A stretch of 64,000 nt of DNA. Source: Ailanthus altissimus. Lineage: Eukaryota; Streptophyta; Magnoliopsida; Sapindales; Simaroubaceae. The position numbers and the translations under genes are program-made. The stretch is from NCBI GenBank assembly GCA_946807835.1, contig OX327697.1, positions 11,219,001-11,283,000 on the forward strand, read 5' to 3'. The notes beneath the pieces were generated by a model. That model was not told the DNA's origin, did no database searches, and worked only from the letters and a program-made list of their open reading frames with translations. How positions within the stretch are numbered: the first letter of the stretch is position 1; each line of letters begins with the position of its first letter. Below are positions 58,945 through 64,000 of the stretch, piece after piece.

Positions 58945-61712
58945 TGACAAGACCCGACCCGAGACCCTCTACTATAGATCCCAGCGGCCTTGCCGGGCAC
59001 CCCGACGAAAGTTCTTCCAAACCTAACTGGGTAAGTTAAGAAATTCCGTGAGGCGAACCCCTTTTTAAATCTTGTTACTACTACTAAGAAGATCTAGTAA
59101 TATACATGAAAACGACATCTTAGTTTTAAAAACAAACGGACAGAGTTTCCCCTGTTTTTCGGAAAGACCATATAAACCTGCAAAGAAATTTCACTTCTAA
59201 TTCCAACCCATCTCAATTCTACCAATTCGGACCTCCGGTCATTTTCAAATCAATTCCAACACAACTCAATTATTTCGTGTAAATCACAAAATAAGCATAA
59301 TCATAAAAAGTAAAAACGATCATCATAAACTGGAAATCTCTTCTTCTTGATTCAACACATACTTACAAATATACATGCCTACAACTATTATGCATAAAGT
59401 AAAGAGTGCTATTAGCACATTTACATGTACAAAAATTATCTTTGGATTCGGCCCACTACTCGGCGATAAGAGAATCAGCAGCTTGCGTTCCGAGACCTGC
59501 ACCTGAGAAAAGGGTTTAAAACATAAAACATAAAACGAGTGAGCTAAAGGAGCTCAGTGAGTATAAATGAGAATTCAATTACAAGAATATTATACAAAGA
59601 TAACAATTTCTAAAGTACATGCAGAAATTATGCTTCTAAAACGGATGTAAAATTGTAAAACGGTTTCTAATATCATATGCTAATGAAATCTTGCCGAGCG
59701 GGTTTTATCTACATCTTTGGAAAACTATATTCAGAATCTGTATAACATAATAACTGCTGTATGCATATAAATGCTATCGGTAAATCGAAAACTAGTAAAA
59801 TCCTCGCTCGGCCATTTTTTTTCTAAACTGTACCAATGGTAACCCTAAAGCTCTATACCCACGTAGCGACTCAACTAGCACCGCATACGTGAGTAGGTCA
59901 CGGGGCACCTCAACTAGCAGCACCTACAGTGACATCTCAAGACATCTCACTGGCTACGCAGCAGAATCCTACATCGCATGCATATAGCAAGACAATATCC
60001 CGTACACATAGAGCGACTCACATGACTCGACATCCCGACTTCCCGGAGTTAGTGACACACCCCCAAGACCTGCCCATGTGCACGGGATATACCGGCCGGG
60101 TCTAATACAATCATCACCACTATAATCTGAGGGTACCAATGGCCTTAAAACAAATACAGAAATTTTAAAACTGTTTCACAAATCGATCATGTAAAAGCAT
60201 GTCTATGAATATATCAAGATCATAAATCATGTTTATGTATCGAAAGCTCATAAAACATACATAGTCATTGTGCGGAAACATAATAACCGAAAAGTAAAAG
60301 AAATGGCAGATTTCCACTCACTACCGCTCCGCGCTCAATTTCACTCCCGATTCCTGCTCCCGTTAACGCTCTCGGTTATCCTCACCTACACGCCATAAAT
60401 GACATTTAGAACCAAATCGAACACTAGAATGTCATTTAACTACTAAATGCCCTAATCGGCATACAAAGCCCGGATGTAAACTACTTCCCGATTTTAGTTA
60501 CGGAGCCATAATCGAAACTAACTCACCATCCGGCGCCCTGAAAATTATTGAACACCTTATAATTTGATTGGACATACTTGCCCTTCACCTTTCCAACATG
60601 GACAATTATGTCCCATTTTCTTCATTTTTGGGTTTTTTCATCAACCATATACATTCAATTCACAATATGCATCATTTACACACAACAATTCAATCAAAAC
60701 ACCACTCAATTCCCAACTTCCCTAAAGTGGCAGAATTTCACCCTAGGTTCCAACACATTCCTTTTCTCAATTTCTTGTTCTAATTACAACAAAATCATGC
60801 CAATTTCATTCTAAAGCACTAATTACAATCAATTGAAATCTCTACAACAAAATCACCAAAAACCCTAATTCTCACCTTGCCAATTTCTTCAAATTGATGA
60901 CTCCTTCAAGCTCCAAACTAGAATTCAACTCAATCTAAGCCAAGAATACACATAAGAACATCAATTAACACATTTTTGAATTCTCACTTATCAAACTCAT
61001 AAAAGATGCTTTTCTTACCTATTTTTCTTGAATTTCCACTAATAGAGACTTCAATTGAGTTTAGGGATTGGTTTGTAACCTTAATTTGGCTTGATTACAC
61101 ATGAAAATTCATGAAAACAAAACTTGAAAGGTCACTGTAGCAGCCCCCCCTTTCCAAGCTCGAATTTTCTCTCTTTTGTTCTAAGTGTTTGCTTTTGATC
61201 ATCTTCAAAATTCTACACACTTCCAACCTATTTATAATCCTCCCTCTATTTACCAATTTACCCTTCAACTTTCTCAAAATTACTAATTTACCATTAGTTG
61301 AAAACTAATTATGTAATTAGTTCATTTGTAACTATCTAGTTGGAATAGTCCAAAGAACTAACTAGAACTTCCAACTTGGCAATCCATGAGATTTCTTCTA
61401 ATTGGTCCATTCTCTAATATATGGATTATGTTTCTCAACAAAGGCTTGTTTCATTCATAACCCTTAAATGAAAATTCATGTAGTAAATTAGAATTTTCTT
61501 TTCCAAGCCAATAGAGAAAAATTCTAAAAATATTCTAGGGTCGTCCGGCGCACCGATCAAGTGTGAAATTACCAAATTAGGTCTAATATCTCTCACGTGC
61601 ACTATAAAGAAAATATTTCTAATAGGGTTAAAATCGAGTAACCCTACGGTGTCTTATTTGTTCTATACCGAAATCTAGGCGCCAATACTACTAATAGGGA
61701 TTGGATATTACA
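58945..61712 (-). mobile_element. Solo gypsy LTR, copy C (2768 bp, TSD CTTCT)
   Basis: The plus strand runs TGACAAGACCCGACCCGAG ... GGGATTGGATATTACA with CTTCT at 58940-58944 and 61713-61717. The insertion splits the RNase H phrase ...MESDF | FDLDDRES. It is almost identical to copy A (one difference in the first ~175 bp compared by eye) but inverted. Open frames at 60568-60814 recur in copy A (34751-35008) only because the LTRs are copies. Confidence 0.92.
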
Positions 61713-62149
61713 CTTCTAGTTTGACCTAGATGATAGAGAGTCTATATATGAGAATGTGCTCATTCTCATTGGTATTAGGTAAGTTAAAATTGCACCAAAC
61801 TGGGATTCATTGCTGATTTATTATGGGCGCAACGAAAAAGGCAATGAGGATTCGTAAGTTTATCGTTAGGCTTGTAAAAGTTTCAAGATAGATAGATCAT
61901 ATCCTATAATTTTGCAATAAAACTAGGCTGTTATATAAGCTGAGGTGCCAAGAGGACAATAGTACTCTAATCTTATTGAGAAGAGTCTTACATAACTAGA
62001 GGGATCTTGGCTTAAGAAGATGTGATTATTTGTAAAAGTGTTCTACAAAAACTTTAACACACCCACTTTCTAAGGCCATGACTCTAAAAGTGTTTATGAA
62101 ACACGTGAAGTCGATGTGTATTAGATACCATCAGGAATGGCACTAGAGC
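61713..62149 (+). pseudogene. Copia RNase H, C-terminal part (element F)
   Basis: FDLDDRESIYENVLILIGIR continues the RNase H from before the insertion, with degraded text up to the polypurine tract. Only short pieces are recognisable. Confidence 0.7.
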
Positions 62150-62160
62150 AAGTGGGAGAT
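62150..62160 (+). other. Polypurine tract of element F
   Basis: AAGTGGGAGAT directly before the LTR start TGTTAGGGTT; primes plus-strand DNA synthesis in LTR retrotransposons. Confidence 0.8.
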
Positions 62161-63626
62161 TGTTAGGGTTGATGCTTACGTGTCATCTCTGAATGTCTAT
62201 ATACTTATGTATTTATACAAGTATACATTCCCATTAAATCGCTAATGCCTATTTAAATGGTACCATGTAATGTAATATTTTAGACATTGTATGATCTAAA
62301 GGAGTTCAGATCAGATCTAAAGGAGTTTAAATAAGAGCCTATAGTTGGCCATGCTAAGAGATATAAATGCTAAATGTTAGCTCAACTGATTGTTAACTGG
62401 TTATAATACCCAGTAAAGATTCAAGAGTTGGAGCCTTATCTGTAATGGGACATAGACCTGGAAATATACTAGTAACTACATAGTTACAAGAGTTGCAATC
62501 AGATGCCAAGAAATATAAGTTGTGTAAGTATGTTCTCAAATATTGTCACTGATCTATTTCTACCGATGTAGGTCTGTCGGTGGATACCTTTATATAGATT
62601 AGCATATGTCGTACTTATAGGGTATAGATGATTGTTCCTAGCCGACCGTGAGCTTGGAACTCGTATTGACATATGGGTATCCAGTTAAAACTGGATATAG
62701 GACAGACTCGCGAGGGCTTCTGATAGATACCTTATATAAGTTGTCAACAGAGGGTCCTCTCGAGTTGAGTAGTATACTCCTTTGACCTGAGTGTCACGGT
62801 GGGCTTGTAAGTGATCTACCATACGTTGGTTCTATGCATGTCACAGAATTTTCATGGTTTGACCATTGGGTGTCACTGAGTATGGTTCGATGCTTATAGA
62901 GTCATGTGTGTACAAATATGGGATCTTTTAGCTCACATAAGGAGTTTGATAACTAGATGCTTCGACATTGTATCTCAAAAAGTCTTATGGCCATAAGAAT
63001 TAATCTCGGGAAAGAGTTTCTGTCAGGGTGGAACAATATGAGAAAAGAGTTTGCACATATTGTTTAGTGAGATACAAGTCTGGGGATATGACATAGATGA
63101 GCACATAGGGATTTGACAATGATGATTTATATCCCTGCACATCCAGGATATCATGACGGAAAGACTATATGTATGCGTTGTGACCTCAACTTGTATGGTT
63201 CAATGTGCTGATTTGTAATATCTGTGACGTGTGCATAGGATATGGTTCACGGACTCATGGAATAGTTTCATTTGACAAATCGGGTGTGGACCTAAGGAGT
63301 CTTGCAATATAGAGTGTACTCATTGTGCACTAAGCAGCGTGCTAAATTAAATTGTTTAATCTAATAATATTCAGCAAAACCACGGGAATGTATGTGTGTC
63401 TGTATTTAAGTGTTAATTATAAAAATTAGTCAATAATTATTATTTACTAATTTTATAATGACACGTGGCACATTTGGACCCTCGATTGAGTTTACCCAAG
63501 TATGGGATTTGGTGGGACCCACTAAGGGGTAGACTTGATAACTATTCATGAGGGGCAAAATGGTTATTTCACACATTGATTATTTGATTGTTAAATAATA
63601 AAAATCTCATTATTATATATTATTAT
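62161..63626 (+). repeat. 3' LTR of element F (interrupted)
   Basis: It starts TGTTAGGGTTGATGCTTACG and matches the 5' LTR collinearly up to the TATTATATATTATTAT stretch, where another element is inserted. The rest lies beyond the window. Confidence 0.88.
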
Positions 63627-64000
63627 TGACACGTCCAGATATAAGAGTTTATTCTCAAGTGCAAGATTGTCGAAGTAATAAATAACCCGATGAGAATATG
63701 GTCGATCCACAGGAAAGTAGAATTAAAATTACAAATTACAAAAACTTTTAAAACAATTAATGCAGTATAAGATGTTTGCAAATATTAATTCAATTAACCA
63801 ATTCAAATAAAAGCTAAGGTTAGGGGGATCCACTATTGACATTAGAAGTAAGAATATATTTAACTCTTTTTATAACTCATTGGAATCCTCACACAAATGA
63901 GGTTCCAACCGAAAAATATAACAATTAAAGTTCATCATCATTTATATATTGATTAGTATTTATTTCTTTCAATTATTATACATCAAATCTTATAAATAGG
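63627..64000 (-). mobile_element. Partial LTR-like element inserted in the F 3' LTR
   Basis: It begins TGACACGTCCAGATATAAG and contains CGAAGTAATAAATAACCCG and GGTCGATCCACAGG. These resemble in layout the ends of the 1.38-kb LTRs (GTAATAAAGGGAC, GTCGAACC). It is probably the end of a minus-strand gypsy LTR; the rest is outside the window. Confidence 0.5.

Larger units (their letters stand above)
43550..64000 (+). mobile_element. Ty1/copia retrotransposon F with nested insertions (3' end beyond window)
   Basis: 5' LTR 43550-47089, primer site, leader, gag (48420-48900), protease (about 48960-49191), GAG-pre-integrase/integrase, reverse transcriptase and RNase H (56863-58944 and 61713-62149), polypurine tract, and 3' LTR from 62161, itself interrupted at 63627. 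Large insertions at 44111, 49192 and 58945 account for over 11 kb. Removing them leaves a normal-sized copia element. All coding parts have stops. It interrupts the tail of Tat element G; the second target-site copy is outside the window. Confidence 0.88.

Overview
This window is plant nuclear DNA, most likely from a dicot with an AT-rich, retrotransposon-packed chromosome. Evidence: plant-type Ty1/copia and Ty3/gypsy elements with initiator-Met and Asp tRNA primer sites, a plant L1-type LINE with a C-terminal RNase H, a Tat-lineage gypsy element with two RNase H domains, and one intron-containing host gene typical of land plants. There is no bacterial-style operon, and I saw no tRNA, rRNA or CRISPR array.

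Layout. 20-~540: end of a gypsy LTR with its Asp-tRNA primer site. 1089-9125: minus-strand copia element (H) with both LTRs. 9345-10255: plus-strand copia pol fragment. 10279-18268: minus-strand LINE, split by a copia LTR at 12525-14802. 18490-19005: hAT-like non-autonomous element. 20030-27010: a 7-kb foldback composite made of inverted AT-rich arms, two copies of a self-palindromic ~640-bp module and a 22-bp satellite array of about 100 units. 28120-29492: the only convincing host gene, a two-exon GH1/HMGA-type AT-hook protein on the minus strand. 30632-31565: remnant of another minus-strand copia element. 31790-43549: a Tat-type gypsy element (G) without visible integrase, whose 3' part is made of minisatellite arrays. 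43550-end: a copia element (F) with both LTRs, full of nested insertions.

Nesting. Several insertions are solo LTRs with recognisable target duplications: 33860-36633 (TATTC), 37305-39252 (GGTTT), 51300-56181 (TTTTC) and 58945-61712 (CTTCT). The deepest chain is F > LTR at 49192-56852 > LTR at 51300-56181 > copia LTR at ~53600-55621. F itself appears to sit in the tail of G, so five levels are stacked. All retrotransposon coding regions are broken by stops and frameshifts. Some also have damaged polymerase motifs: YIDN in G and FINN in F.

Most unusual parts: the foldback and satellite block (20-27 kb), the tandem-repeat 3' region of the Tat element (39.6-42.8 kb), and a four-copy short repeat with conserved spacing in the untranslated leaders of copia elements F and H. 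Family names rest on recognised motifs and conserved order; no database search was run. LTR borders without a clean target duplication are approximate.
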